The position numbers and the translations under genes are program-made. The notes under the pieces were generated by a model, which saw only the letters and a program-made list of their open reading frames with translations, made no database searches and had not been told where the DNA came from. Shown piece by piece: positions 51,473 through 60,113 of a stretch of 64,000 nucleotides of DNA (the stretch's first letter is position 1; each line of letters opens with the position of its first letter). This DNA is from Candidatus Nitricoxidivorans perseverans (GTDB lineage Bacteria > Pseudomonadota > Gammaproteobacteria > Burkholderiales > Rhodocyclaceae), in NCBI GenBank assembly GCA_030246985.1, contig CP107246.1, forward strand, positions 2,420,282-2,484,281, in the 5' to 3' direction.

Positions 51473-54337
51473 ATGCCCCCCGTCCAGGAAATCAAGAAGA
51501 CCACCTGCTACATGTGCGCCTGCCGCTGCGGCATCCGCGTGCATTTGCGCGACGGCGAGGTGCGCTACATCGACGGCAACCCGGACCATCCCCTGAACAA
51601 GGGCGTCATCTGCGCCAAGGGCAGTTCGGGCATCATGAAGCAGTATTCGCCGGCGCGGCTGACGAAGCCGCTGCGGCGCAAGGCCGGAGCGGAACGCGGC
51701 GCCGGCGAGTTCGAGCCGATCTCCTGGGAAGAAGCGTTCTCGATGCTGTCCGAGCGGCTCGGCAAAATCCGCGCGACCGACCCGAAGAAGTTCGCCCTGT
51801 TCACCGGCCGCGACCAGATGCAGGCGCTCACGGGCCTCTTCGCCCGGCAGTTCGGCACGCCCAACTACGCGGCGCACGGCGGTTTCTGCTCGGTGAACAT
51901 GGCCGCCGGCATGATCTACACCATCGGCGGCTCGTTCTGGGAGTTCGGCGGGCCGGACCTCGATCGCGCCAAGCTCTTCGTGATGATCGGCACCGCCGAG
52001 GACCATCACTCGAATCCGCTCAAGATGGCGCTGTCGAAGTTCAAGCGCGACGGCGGCCGCTTCGTTTCCATCAATCCCGTGCGCACCGGCTACTCGGCCA
52101 TCGCCGACGAGTGGGTGCCCATCCGCCCCGGCACCGACGGCGCGCTGCTGCTGGCTTTCATCCACGAGATCGTCGCCAAGGGGCTGTACGACCGCGACTT
52201 CCTCGTCAGGTATTCCAACGCCGGACAGCTCGTCAACGTCGATGAGGCGAGCGACGAGTTCGGCATGTTCCTTCGCACCGAAGTGCCGGAGGAAGAGGCC
52301 TGCTACGATCCGCAGGACAAGCTCTGGTGGGACCGCAACACGAACCGCCCCGTGGTGACGCATACGCCGGGCGCCGATCCCTACCTGCGCGGCGAATTCG
52401 GGATGCGCGACGGAACAAAGGTCAAGCCCGCGTTCCAGCTTCTGCAGGAGCGCGTCGAGGACTACACGCCGGAATGGGCGGAAGGGGTGACGGGCATCCC
52501 GGCCGAAACCATCCGGCGCCTGGCCTACGAAATGGGTGTCACGGCGCGCGACCAGAAGATCGAGCTGCCCATCGCCTGGACCGATTCCTGGGGCGTCGAT
52601 CACGACACCGTCACCGGCAACCCCGTCGCCTTCCACGCCATGCGCGGCCTGGCGGCGCACTCGAACGGCTTCCAGTCCATCCGCGCCCTGGGCATCCTCA
52701 TGTCGCTCCTGGGCACCATCGACCGGCCGGGCGGCTTCCGCCACAAGGTGCCCTTCCCGCGGCCGATCCCGCCCTGCGCCCGCCCGCCCAACCACCCGAA
52801 GGCGGTGCAGCCGAACCGCCCGCTCGACGGCATGGCGCTGGGCTGGCCGTCCGATCCCGACGACCTGTTCGTCGACGAGAACGGCGGCCCGGTGCGGCTC
52901 GACAAGGGCTTTTCCTGGGAATACCCGTTGTCCGTGCATGGCCTGATGCACAACGCCATCACCAACGCCTGGCGCGGCGACCCGTACCGCATCGACACGC
53001 TGATGATCTTCATGGCCAACATGGCCTGGAACTCGACCATGAACACCGTCGAGGTCCGGAAAATGCTCAACGACAAGGATGAACAAGGCGAGCACAAGAT
53101 TCCGTTCATCGTCGTCGCCGACGCCTTCCAGTCCGAGATGACGGCCTTCGCCGACCTGGTCCTGCCGGACACGACGTACCTGGAACGCCACGACGTCATG
53201 TCCATCCTCGACCGTCCGATCTCGGAATTCGACGGTCCGGTGGATTCCGTGCGCATCCCCGTGCTGCCGCCGACGGGCGAATGCAAGCCCTTCCAGGACG
53301 TGCTGATCGAACTCGGCTCGCGCCTCGCGCTGCCGGCCTTCGTGACGAAGGAGGGCGTCCGGAAATACCGCGACTACCCGGATTTCATCGTCAATTACGA
53401 GACCGAGCCCGGTTCCGGCATCGGCTTCCTCGCCGGCTGGCGGGGCAGGGGGGGCGAGAAGCACCTGCGCGGGGAGCCCAACCCCAACCAGTGGGAGATG
53501 TACGCGAAAAACAACTGCGTCTTCCACCACGAGCTGCCCAGGAGCTACCAGTACATGCGCAACTGGAACAAGGGCTACCTCGAATGGAGCCAGCGCAACC
53601 GCATCACCCGCTACGCCGAGCCGATCCTGATCCACATCTACTCCGAGGTTCTGCAAAAATTCCGCGCCGCCGCCCAGGGCAAGGGGGTTACCCGCAAGCC
53701 GCCGGAGCACCTGAGGAAGCGCGTCGAGACCTATTTCGACCCGCTGCCCTTCTACTACGACACCCTCGAAGGCCAGACGACCGACAAGCAAAAATATCCG
53801 CTCGCCGCGATCACCCAGCGGCCGATGGCGATGTACCACTCATGGGATTCGCAGAACGCCTGGCTGCGGCAGATCCACGCCCATAATCTCCTCTACGTGA
53901 ATTCGAAGACGGCGCGCATCGCCGGCATCGCGGACGGCGACTGGATCTGGGTTGAATCCCGGTGGGGCAGGGTCAAGTGTCAGGCCCGCCATTCCGAGGC
54001 GGTCGAACCGGGCACGGTGTGGACCTGGAACGCCATCGGCAAGGCCGCGGGGGCCTGGAACCTGACGCCCGACGCCAACGAATCGCAGCGCGGCTTCCTG
54101 CTCAACCACCTGATCTCCGAGGAGCTGCCGGGGCCGGGTTTGGCAAATGAGGGCACCGTTTCAAACTCCGATCCCATCACCGGCCAGGCGGCGTGGTACG
54201 ACGTTCGGGTGCGCATCACCAAGGCAGACGCCGTCGAGCCGGCACTGACTTTCCCCCAGTTCGAACCGTTGAAACCCTATCCGGGCCAGCCGGAACGCAG
54301 GTCGGTGTGGAACTACTTCGCGGGGGGCAAGAAATAA
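51473..54337 (+). CDS. soeA: Molybdopterin subunit of sulfite dehydrogenase (quinone)
   Basis: A 954-residue CISM-family enzyme. The N-terminal [4Fe-4S] motif is C12-x2-C15-x3-C19 with a fourth Cys in GVICAKG, followed by molybdopterin-binding domains through about 800 and a C-terminal MoCo-binding barrel. There is no Tat signal, so it is cytoplasmic, as in SoeA of purple sulfur bacteria. It oxidises sulfite directly to sulfate. soeB overlaps its stop (TAATG), and soeC follows. Polysulfide or thiosulfate reductases are related, but the missing Tat signal and sulfur context favour Soe. Confidence 0.88.
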   Translation: MPPVQEIKKTTCYMCACRCGIRVHLRDGEVRYIDGNPDHPLNKGVICAKGSSGIMKQYSPARLTKPLRRKAGAERGAGEFEPISWEEAFSMLSERLGKIRATDPKKFALFTGRDQMQALTGLFARQFGTPNYAAHGGFCSVNMAAGMIYTIGGSFWEFGGPDLDRAKLFVMIGTAEDHHSNPLKMALSKFKRDGGRFVSINPVRTGYSAIADEWVPIRPGTDGALLLAFIHEIVAKGLYDRDFLVRYSNAGQLVNVDEASDEFGMFLRTEVPEEEACYDPQDKLWWDRNTNRPVVTHTPGADPYLRGEFGMRDGTKVKPAFQLLQERVEDYTPEWAEGVTGIPAETIRRLAYEMGVTARDQKIELPIAWTDSWGVDHDTVTGNPVAFHAMRGLAAHSNGFQSIRALGILMSLLGTIDRPGGFRHKVPFPRPIPPCARPPNHPKAVQPNRPLDGMALGWPSDPDDLFVDENGGPVRLDKGFSWEYPLSVHGLMHNAITNAWRGDPYRIDTLMIFMANMAWNSTMNTVEVRKMLNDKDEQGEHKIPFIVVADAFQSEMTAFADLVLPDTTYLERHDVMSILDRPISEFDGPVDSVRIPVLPPTGECKPFQDVLIELGSRLALPAFVTKEGVRKYRDYPDFIVNYETEPGSGIGFLAGWRGRGGEKHLRGEPNPNQWEMYAKNNCVFHHELPRSYQYMRNWNKGYLEWSQRNRITRYAEPILIHIYSEVLQKFRAAAQGKGVTRKPPEHLRKRVETYFDPLPFYYDTLEGQTTDKQKYPLAAITQRPMAMYHSWDSQNAWLRQIHAHNLLYVNSKTARIAGIADGDWIWVESRWGRVKCQARHSEAVEPGTVWTWNAIGKAAGAWNLTPDANESQRGFLLNHLISEELPGPGLANEGTVSNSDPITGQAAWYDVRVRITKADAVEPALTFPQFEPLKPYPGQPERRSVWNYFAGGKK

Positions 54338-55065
54338 TGCAACTCGCTCTCGTCATCGACCTCAACGTATGCGTCGGTTGCCACGCATGCGTCACCAACT
54401 GCAAGGAGTGGAACACCTCCGGACCGGCCGGGCCGATGGTGGACCAGAACCCCTACGGCAAAGACCCGACCGGCACCTTCTTCAACCGCGTGCAGACCTT
54501 CGAGGTCGGACAGTATCCCGACACCGAGACGGTGCACTTCCCCAAGTCCTGCCTGCACTGCGAGGAGCCGCCCTGTGTGCCGGTCTGTCCGACGGGCGCC
54601 TCCTACAAGCGCGCGGAGGACGGCATCGTCCTCGTCGATTACGACAAATGCATCGGCTGCAAGTATTGTTCGTGGGCCTGCCCCTACGGCGCCCGCGAGT
54701 TCGACGAGGCGCAGAAGGTCATGAAGAAATGCACCCTTTGCGTCGACCGCATTTACGACGCGGCACTGACGGAAGAGGAGCGCCGCCCCGCCTGTGTGCG
54801 CGCCTGTCCGACGAGTGCGCGCCTGTTCGGCGACATCCACGATCCGGCCTCGGAAGTGTCCATCGCGATCCGCGAGGCCGGCGGCTACCCGCTGATGCCC
54901 GAATGGGGCACGCAGCCCGCCAACCACTACCTGCCGCGCCGCAAGACCCGGCTGCGCATCCGCCACGACGAGATCGAGCGCGCCGACAACCCCCTCAAGA
55001 TCGACAGTCAGCTGCCCAGGCCCGACCGGGCCGAGCCGGCGCTGGACGACGTCACCAGTTGGTAA
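54337..55065 (+). CDS. soeB: Iron-sulfur subunit of sulfite dehydrogenase
   Basis: A 242-residue four-cluster ferredoxin. Motifs are CVGCHACVTNCKEW, CLHCEEPPCVPVCPTG, CIGCKYCSWACPYG and CTLCVDR with CVRACPTSARLFGD. It carries electrons from the SoeA molybdenum site to the membrane subunit. I chose ATG at 54337 because it overlaps the soeA stop by one base and begins the first strand of the domain (MQLALVIDLNVC). Confidence 0.93.
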   Translation: MQLALVIDLNVCVGCHACVTNCKEWNTSGPAGPMVDQNPYGKDPTGTFFNRVQTFEVGQYPDTETVHFPKSCLHCEEPPCVPVCPTGASYKRAEDGIVLVDYDKCIGCKYCSWACPYGAREFDEAQKVMKKCTLCVDRIYDAALTEEERRPACVRACPTSARLFGDIHDPASEVSIAIREAGGYPLMPEWGTQPANHYLPRRKTRLRIRHDEIERADNPLKIDSQLPRPDRAEPALDDVTSW

Positions 55066-55074
55066 TCAATCCAG

Positions 55075-56052
55075 ATGCATCCCGCCTTTTCCGTCATCTT
55101 CCTCACCACCCTCATCGGCACCGGCCAGGGGTTGTTCCTCGCCCTGTTCACCGTCGAGTCCTATGCGGCCTTCGGCCTGCTGCCGGCCCAGGCGGACGGT
55201 TTCTACGCCCTCGGCACCGCGCTGGCCCTGGCCTTCCTGGCGGCGGGACTGGTGGCTTCATTCTTCCATCTCGGCCGGCCGGAGCGGGCCTGGCGCTCGG
55301 CGGCCCAATGGCGCACCTCCTGGCTCTCGCGGGAGGTGCTCGCCCTGCCTGCCTTCATGGGCACGGTATCGCTCTACGGCATCGCCCACTTCGCCGGCTT
55401 CAATCCCGTGCTGGCCACCCTGCCCAGCGCCGTTCCCGTCAGCCTGACTTTCGTCCTGGGCACGGCCGGCACGGCGCTGGCCTTCGTCCTCTTCCTGTGC
55501 ACCGGCATGATCTATGCCTGCCTGCGCTTCCTGCGCGAATGGCACACGCCGCTGACGGTGATCAACTACGTGTTGCTCGGCGGTGCATCGGGCTTCACGC
55601 TGGCGGCCGCCTTCTCGGCGGCGGTTGCGCCGGAACTCGTGGCCTTTCTGGCCGGATGGGCGCTGGCCATCACCCTGCTGGGACTGGCCGGGCGCGCCGC
55701 CTCGCTGGTCCGCAACGCGCGCCTCAAGCCGAAATCGACGCTGCAGACGGCCATCGGCATCAAGCACCCGATGATTGCGCAAAAGTCCCAGGGGTTCATG
55801 GGCGGATCGTTCAACACCCGCGAGTTTTTCCACGCCCGGCCGCCGGAGGCGTTTCGCCTGATGTCGTGGCTGTTCCTGCCGAGCGCCTTCGCCATACCGG
55901 CGCTGCTGCTCATGGCCGGCATGTCGGCCGCCTCGGCGGCGTTGCTGCTCGCGGCCTTTATCGTCCAGATCTTCGGGTTGATCGCCGAAAGGTGGTATTT
56001 CTTCGCCCAGGCCAGCCATCCCCAGAACCTCTACTACCAGTCGGCAGGGTAA
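55075..56052 (+). CDS. soeC: NrfD/DmsC-type membrane subunit of sulfite dehydrogenase
   Basis: A 325-residue protein with eight hydrophobic helices. It matches the DmsC type: HPAFSVIFLTTLIGTGQGLFLAL at the start, HLGRPERAWRS in the first loop and RWYFFAQASHPQNLYYQ at the end. It anchors SoeAB on the cytoplasmic face and delivers electrons to quinone without heme. It lies ten bases after soeB. Confidence 0.92.
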   Translation: MHPAFSVIFLTTLIGTGQGLFLALFTVESYAAFGLLPAQADGFYALGTALALAFLAAGLVASFFHLGRPERAWRSAAQWRTSWLSREVLALPAFMGTVSLYGIAHFAGFNPVLATLPSAVPVSLTFVLGTAGTALAFVLFLCTGMIYACLRFLREWHTPLTVINYVLLGGASGFTLAAAFSAAVAPELVAFLAGWALAITLLGLAGRAASLVRNARLKPKSTLQTAIGIKHPMIAQKSQGFMGGSFNTREFFHARPPEAFRLMSWLFLPSAFAIPALLLMAGMSAASAALLLAAFIVQIFGLIAERWYFFAQASHPQNLYYQSAG

Positions 56053-56095
56053 GTTATGCGGCACTGCAACAATCAAGACTATTGCAGAAGTACCA

Positions 56096-56125
56096 TTCAC
56101 CAGCATATTATTTTCCACTTATAAG
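56096..56125 (+). promoter_or_regulatory. Candidate promoter of tusA
   Basis: TTCACC (56096-56101) and TATAAG (56120-56125) are 18 bases apart in a locally A/T-rich stretch 42 bases before tusA. A CTGCAA/TTGCAG inverted repeat (56064-56087) precedes it. Confidence 0.4.
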
Positions 56126-56166
56126 AGTCTGGCTTTACCACCAACCATCACCTACGAGGAAACAAC

Positions 56167-56394
56167 ATGAACTTCGACAAGGAACTGGACGCCCGCGGCC
56201 TCAACTGCCCGTTGCCCATCCTGCGCGCCAAGAAGGCCCTGACCGAAATGCAATCGGGCCATGTGCTGCGCATCTTCGCCACCGACCCGGGTTCCGTGAA
56301 GGACTTCCAAGCCTTCGCCAAACAGACTGGCAACGAACTCCTGTCCTCCGCCGAGAACAACAAGGAATTCGAGTTCTACATCAAGCGCAAGTAA
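56167..56394 (+). CDS. tusA: Sulfur-carrier protein TusA
   Basis: A 75-residue protein. The family signature DARGLNCPLPILRAKKAL places the persulfide Cys14 in CPxP. In sulfur oxidisers TusA hands sulfane sulfur among rhodanese, DsrE-type and Dsr or Hdr proteins; it also has a general role in tRNA thiolation. Its position between soeC and a DsrE-like gene argues for the dissimilatory role. An intrinsic terminator follows. Confidence 0.95.
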   Translation: MNFDKELDARGLNCPLPILRAKKALTEMQSGHVLRIFATDPGSVKDFQAFAKQTGNELLSSAENNKEFEFYIKRK

Positions 56395-56406
56395 ACGAAC
56401 CTACAG

Positions 56407-56432
56407 AAGGGCGCCGTCAAGGGCGCCTTTTT
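56407..56432 (+). terminator. Intrinsic terminator after tusA
   Basis: A nine-pair stem (AAGGGCGCC with GGCGCCTTT, one G-T pair) and six-base loop are followed by T residues. It lies 13 bases after the stop. Confidence 0.8.
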
Positions 56433-56506
56433 CGGTTCTGGAATATTAGTTTCTTAGCTTGTTAGACTTTTCTAAGACAATGTTTCAGCGTTCGGGAGAA
56501 CAACAT

Positions 56507-57109
56507 ATGACCGCGCCCCCTGACATGGCCGCCATCGACGAGCTGATCAGCAAGCGCCTCGACGAGTTGCTGCCGAAAAAACTCCAGGAACTCCAGGAAT
56601 CGAAGACGCCCTCGATGTCCATCATCGCCACCAAGGGCACGCTGGACTGGGCCTACCCGCCCTTTATCCTGGCTTCGACCGCGGCGGCGCTCGGGTGGGA
56701 CGTGACCATTTTCTTCACCTTCTACGGACTCAACCTCGTCAAGAAGGACGTTTCCGACCTCAAGGTGAGCCCGCTGGGCAATCCCGGCATGCCGATGAAA
56801 ATGCCTTTTGGCCCGGACTGGTTCAAGGGCATCAACTGGAACATCCCGAACATCATCCAGGCTGGCGTTCCCGGCTTCGAGAACGTGGCCACGACGCTGA
56901 TGCAGCAGACGATCAAGAACAACGGCGTCGCCAGCATCCAGGAACTGCGCGAGCTGTCGCAGGAGGCGGGCGTCAAGTTCGTAGTCTGCCAGATGACCGT
57001 CGAGCTCTTCGGCTTCAGCCAGGACGACTTCATCGACGGCATGGACTACGTCGGCGCCGCGTCCTTCCTGCCGATCGCCCAGCATTCGGACGTTTGCCTC
57101 TTTATCTAA
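56507..57109 (+). CDS. DsrE/DsrF/DrsH-like sulfurtransferase (DsrE2/DsrE3 type)
   Basis: A 200-residue protein. It has a helical start, then SMSIIATKGTLDWAYPPFILASTAAALGW and VTIFFTFYGLNLV, the core of the DrsE_2-like family. Candidate sulfur-binding Cys are Cys161 (FVVCQMTVELFGF) and Cys197 near the C-terminus. Members next to tusA are thought to exchange persulfide with TusA. I chose ATG at 56507, with GGGAGA upstream. A weak ACGCC/GGCGT hairpin with T-run follows at 57150-57169. Confidence 0.85.
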   Translation: MTAPPDMAAIDELISKRLDELLPKKLQELQESKTPSMSIIATKGTLDWAYPPFILASTAAALGWDVTIFFTFYGLNLVKKDVSDLKVSPLGNPGMPMKMPFGPDWFKGINWNIPNIIQAGVPGFENVATTLMQQTIKNNGVASIQELRELSQEAGVKFVVCQMTVELFGFSQDDFIDGMDYVGAASFLPIAQHSDVCLFI

Positions 57110-57149
57110 GACCAAGACGGGGAATAAATCCTCGCGCCTGCACGTCAAT

Positions 57150-57169
57150 ACGCCACGGTCGGCGTTTTT
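57150..57169 (+). terminator. Weak intrinsic terminator after the DsrE-like gene
   Basis: ACGCC and GGCGT pair over a six-base loop and run into TTTTT. The stem is short. Confidence 0.45.
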
Positions 57170-57198
57170 CGCTTGAACCAACAAGGAGGAAGGACCCA

Positions 57199-58479
57199 AT
57201 GAAGCTGAAAAAAATCGCAGTACTGCTTGTCCTTGCCGGAGCCGCCGCGCCGGTTTTCGCCACCAACGGCTATTTCGCGCACGGCTACGGCATGAAGGCC
57301 AAGGGCATGGGCGGCGCCGCGACCGCAGTGACCGGCGATACCTTCGGCGGCGCCAACAACCCCGCTACGATGGTATGGGCAGGCAACCGGATGGACGTCG
57401 GCGTTGATCTATTCATGCCGAAGCGGTCGGCATCACGGCAGGGGAATCCGGGAGCGGCGGGAGATGGAAGTGTCGAAAGCGATAGCAACGAATTTCTCGT
57501 GCCTGAGTTTGGTTACAACAAGATGCTGAATTCAAATATGTCGGCCGGCGTGACCGTATATGGAAATGGCGGCATGAATACAGACTTCCCAGCTACAGGG
57601 AGTGCAGGGCCAAATAATTTGCTGCTGGGGAGCGGCAGGCTGGGTGTGGATCTGATGCAGCTCATCATCGCGCCGACACTTTCCTACAAGCTCAACGCTA
57701 ATCATTCGGTTGGCATTTCGCCCTTGTTCGGTTTCCAGCGTTTCAAGGTTGATGGCCTGTCGGCGTTCACTCCACTTTCCAGCAGCTCCGGTGATGTTAC
57801 GAACAAGGGCGACGACGATTCGACCGGGTGGGGCGTACGTATCGGCTGGTTCGGGAAACTTTCGGATACTGTGAGTCTAGGGGCCGCCTATTCCAGCAGG
57901 ATGCGCATGAGTGCCTTTGATCAGTACAAAGGTCTGTTTGCCGAGGGGGGCGACTTCGATATTCCGGAGAACTACAACTTCGGCATTGCGGTGAAGGCGA
58001 CACCGAGTACCACCGTGGCGTTCGACATCCAGCAGATCAATTATGCGGACGTTAAATCCATTGCCAACCCTGTGGCGAATTCTCTGCGTGGCCTTGGAGC
58101 AACTTATGCGCTGGGTACTGCCAACGGCTCCGGTTTTGCCTGGCGCGACATGACGGTGTTCAAACTCGGCGTCGAGCATGAGTACAGCAAGAATCTAGTA
58201 GTGCGCGCTGGCTATAATTATGGAAAGTCGCCGGTGCGGGGCGGCACCATAGATGATGTAACTTTTAATATCATCGCGCCGGCCGTTGTGGAGCACCATC
58301 TCACGCTAGGCGCCACTTTGACTCTTGCCGACAAGTCCGAATTAACAGTGTCCTACATGCATGCTTTCAGCAACTCGGTGACCGGCCCATCGGCAACATC
58401 ATTGCTGGGGCAGGGCGGCAACGAGACACTGAAGATGAAACAGGACTCCATCGGTATCGCCTACGGGATAAAGTACTAA
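57199..58479 (+). CDS. FadL/OmpP1-family outer-membrane protein
   Basis: A 426-residue precursor with a signal peptide (1-22, ending VFA) and the FadL hatch signature NGYFAHGYGMKAKGMGGAATAV. The remainder is amphipathic beta-strand, ending in aromatic-rich strands with IGIAYGIKY. FadL proteins let hydrophobic molecules cross the outer membrane. Between a sulfur-carrier gene and an unknown exported gene it might pass hydrophobic sulfur compounds, but fatty-acid or hydrocarbon uptake is equally possible. Its codons use more A/T at third positions (many ATT, TTT, GTA) than neighbours, a sign of different origin. GGAGGAAGG precedes the ATG. Confidence 0.85.
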   Translation: MKLKKIAVLLVLAGAAAPVFATNGYFAHGYGMKAKGMGGAATAVTGDTFGGANNPATMVWAGNRMDVGVDLFMPKRSASRQGNPGAAGDGSVESDSNEFLVPEFGYNKMLNSNMSAGVTVYGNGGMNTDFPATGSAGPNNLLLGSGRLGVDLMQLIIAPTLSYKLNANHSVGISPLFGFQRFKVDGLSAFTPLSSSSGDVTNKGDDDSTGWGVRIGWFGKLSDTVSLGAAYSSRMRMSAFDQYKGLFAEGGDFDIPENYNFGIAVKATPSTTVAFDIQQINYADVKSIANPVANSLRGLGATYALGTANGSGFAWRDMTVFKLGVEHEYSKNLVVRAGYNYGKSPVRGGTIDDVTFNIIAPAVVEHHLTLGATLTLADKSELTVSYMHAFSNSVTGPSATSLLGQGGNETLKMKQDSIGIAYGIKY

Positions 58480-58510
58480 TAGACGATCGCTGCTGCAATG
58501 CGGTGGTTCC

Positions 58511-58543
58511 GGGCTGGAAGCGGTAACGCTTTCAGCCCTTTTT
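58511..58543 (+). terminator. Intrinsic terminator after the FadL-like gene
   Basis: A 12-pair stem with one G-T pair around GTAA, followed by TTTTTC. It lies 31 bases after the stop. Confidence 0.88.
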
Positions 58544-58564
58544 CTTTTTCGCGGAGGAATTCCC

Positions 58565-59452
58565 ATGAAAAAACTTATCGTTGGCACGGCGCTCGCCGCC
58601 CTCTCCCTGCTTTCCCATGCATTGCAACCCTATGTCAGCGCCGACAAGGTGGCCGGGGGCGATCTCAAGGCTGCGATGGCGGCGGCCGAGCAGAAGCTGG
58701 CCGCCGCGGGCTTCACGGTGGTCGGCCGGCATGCGCCTGCCGGCATTGCGGGGCATGGCTCGATCGTCGTCACCGAACCGGGCCTGACCGCCGCGCTGGC
58801 GCAGGTCGGCGGCGCATCCGTGGTCGGCGTGCCGATCCGCGTGGGCGTGAAGGCGGACGGCGCCGTGTCCGCCGTCAACCTCGAATACTGGCAGCGCGCA
58901 TTCCTGCGAAAGGATTACGCCAGGGTGGAAGCCGCCGTGAAAGCCGCCGCCGGCAAACTGAAACAGGCGCTCGGCGCGGGCAAGCCGTTCGGCGGCGACG
59001 TGAAGGCGGAGGAGCTCGCCGAGTACCGCTACATGATCGGCATGGAAAAGTTCGAGGACAAAAGCGAACTCAAGGCGCACGCGGACTTCGATGCGGCGGT
59101 GAAGACCATCCGCGACAACCTCGCGAAGGGCGTGGCGAAGACCGCGAAGGTCTATGAAGTCGTGATGCCGGAGAAGAAACTGGCCGTGTTCGGCATCGCC
59201 ACGAACGATCCGGAGGACGGGGAGGGCTGGTGGGCGAAGAAGATCGGCCCCGACCATGTCGCCGCCCTGCCGTGGGAGATCTTCGTCGTCGGCAACAAGG
59301 CCTACGCGCTCTTTGCGCGCTACCGCACTGCGCTGGCCTGGCCGGAGCTGGGCATGTTCCAGTTCATGGGCATCTCCAGCCACCCGGACAGCAATGCGGC
59401 GATGATGGCCAAGGTGGCCGGCGGCGAATATCATGCGCAGGGTGGCAACTGA
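58565..59452 (+). CDS. Exported protein of unknown function, possibly DUF302-like
   Basis: A 295-residue protein with a signal peptide (1-19). The first domain (about 30-115) has an AAAEQKLAAAGFTVVGRH helix-strand and a GSIVVTEPGLTAAL strand-helix that loosely resemble DUF302; I am not sure. The second half (200-290) has VFGIATNDPEDGEGWW and ALPWEIFVVGNKAYALFARYR. No metal or cofactor motif is evident and no Cys remains in the mature protein. It lies after the FadL-like gene, separated by a terminator, and overlaps the next gene by 20 bases. Confidence 0.65.
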   Translation: MKKLIVGTALAALSLLSHALQPYVSADKVAGGDLKAAMAAAEQKLAAAGFTVVGRHAPAGIAGHGSIVVTEPGLTAALAQVGGASVVGVPIRVGVKADGAVSAVNLEYWQRAFLRKDYARVEAAVKAAAGKLKQALGAGKPFGGDVKAEELAEYRYMIGMEKFEDKSELKAHADFDAAVKTIRDNLAKGVAKTAKVYEVVMPEKKLAVFGIATNDPEDGEGWWAKKIGPDHVAALPWEIFVVGNKAYALFARYRTALAWPELGMFQFMGISSHPDSNAAMMAKVAGGEYHAQGGN

Positions 59453-60113
59453 TAAACCTTCAATCCTCCCATCCTGCGGGCTGATGCCGCTCCTCTTCGG
59501 GGGGGCGGCCTTTCTTTTCCTGATTGCGCCGGGCATCGACCTGGCGGCGAGTTCGCTGTTCTACGAGCCCATCGATGGCTTCACGCTCGGGAACACGGTC
59601 TGGGCGCAGTTCTTCTACAAGTGGTCGCCGCGGCTGGTGTACCTGTGGGAGATACTGCTGATCGTCGCCGTGCTGGCCAGCCTGTGGCAACGCTTCCGGG
59701 GCCTGCGGCGGCATGCGCTCTTCCTGCTGGCGGTGCTGGCCGTCGGCCCCGGCCTTTCGCTCACCGTGCTGAAGGACCACTGGGGGCGGGCGCGGCCCCA
59801 CCAGATCGTCGAGTTCGGCGGCGACAGGCAGTTCACGCCGGCCTGGGTGATCGCCGGCCAGTGCGAGAAAAACTGTTCCTTCGCCAGCGGCCACGCCGCC
59901 GGGGCATTCTCCCTGATGGCGCTGGCCTGGGTGTTCCCGAAGCGGCGCCGGTTCTGGCTCGTCGCGGGCGCGCTCTGGGGCGCCCACATGGGGCTGGTGC
60001 GCATGGCCCAGGGCGGACACTTCCTGTCGGATGTCGTGTTCTCGGGGTTCATCGTGTATTTCACCGCGGCGCTGCTCGCGCGGTGGGTGTTCTACCGGCC
60101 CGCGCCCTCGTAG
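59433..60113 (+). CDS. PAP2-family lipid phosphatase
   Basis: A 226-residue membrane protein. The three PAP2 signature parts are present: KDHWGRARP, SFASGHAAGAFS and RMAQGGHFLSDV, with catalytic His residues. Five or six hydrophobic helices surround them. Such enzymes dephosphorylate lipid pyrophosphates, lipid A or phosphatidate. ATG at 59433 overlaps the previous gene; ATG at 59484 is an alternative start. Its 3' end overlaps the convergent GT39 gene by 22 bases. Confidence 0.88.
   Translation: MRRVATDKPSILPSCGLMPLLFGGAAFLFLIAPGIDLAASSLFYEPIDGFTLGNTVWAQFFYKWSPRLVYLWEILLIVAVLASLWQRFRGLRRHALFLLAVLAVGPGLSLTVLKDHWGRARPHQIVEFGGDRQFTPAWVIAGQCEKNCSFASGHAAGAFSLMALAWVFPKRRRFWLVAGALWGAHMGLVRMAQGGHFLSDVVFSGFIVYFTAALLARWVFYRPAPS

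Noticed and set aside
51473-56052. Periplasmic polysulfide or thiosulfate reductase (Psr/Phs)
   Set aside because: SoeA has no Tat signal and sits in a sulfite-oxidation island, which favours cytoplasmic SoeABC; the alternative is not fully excluded.
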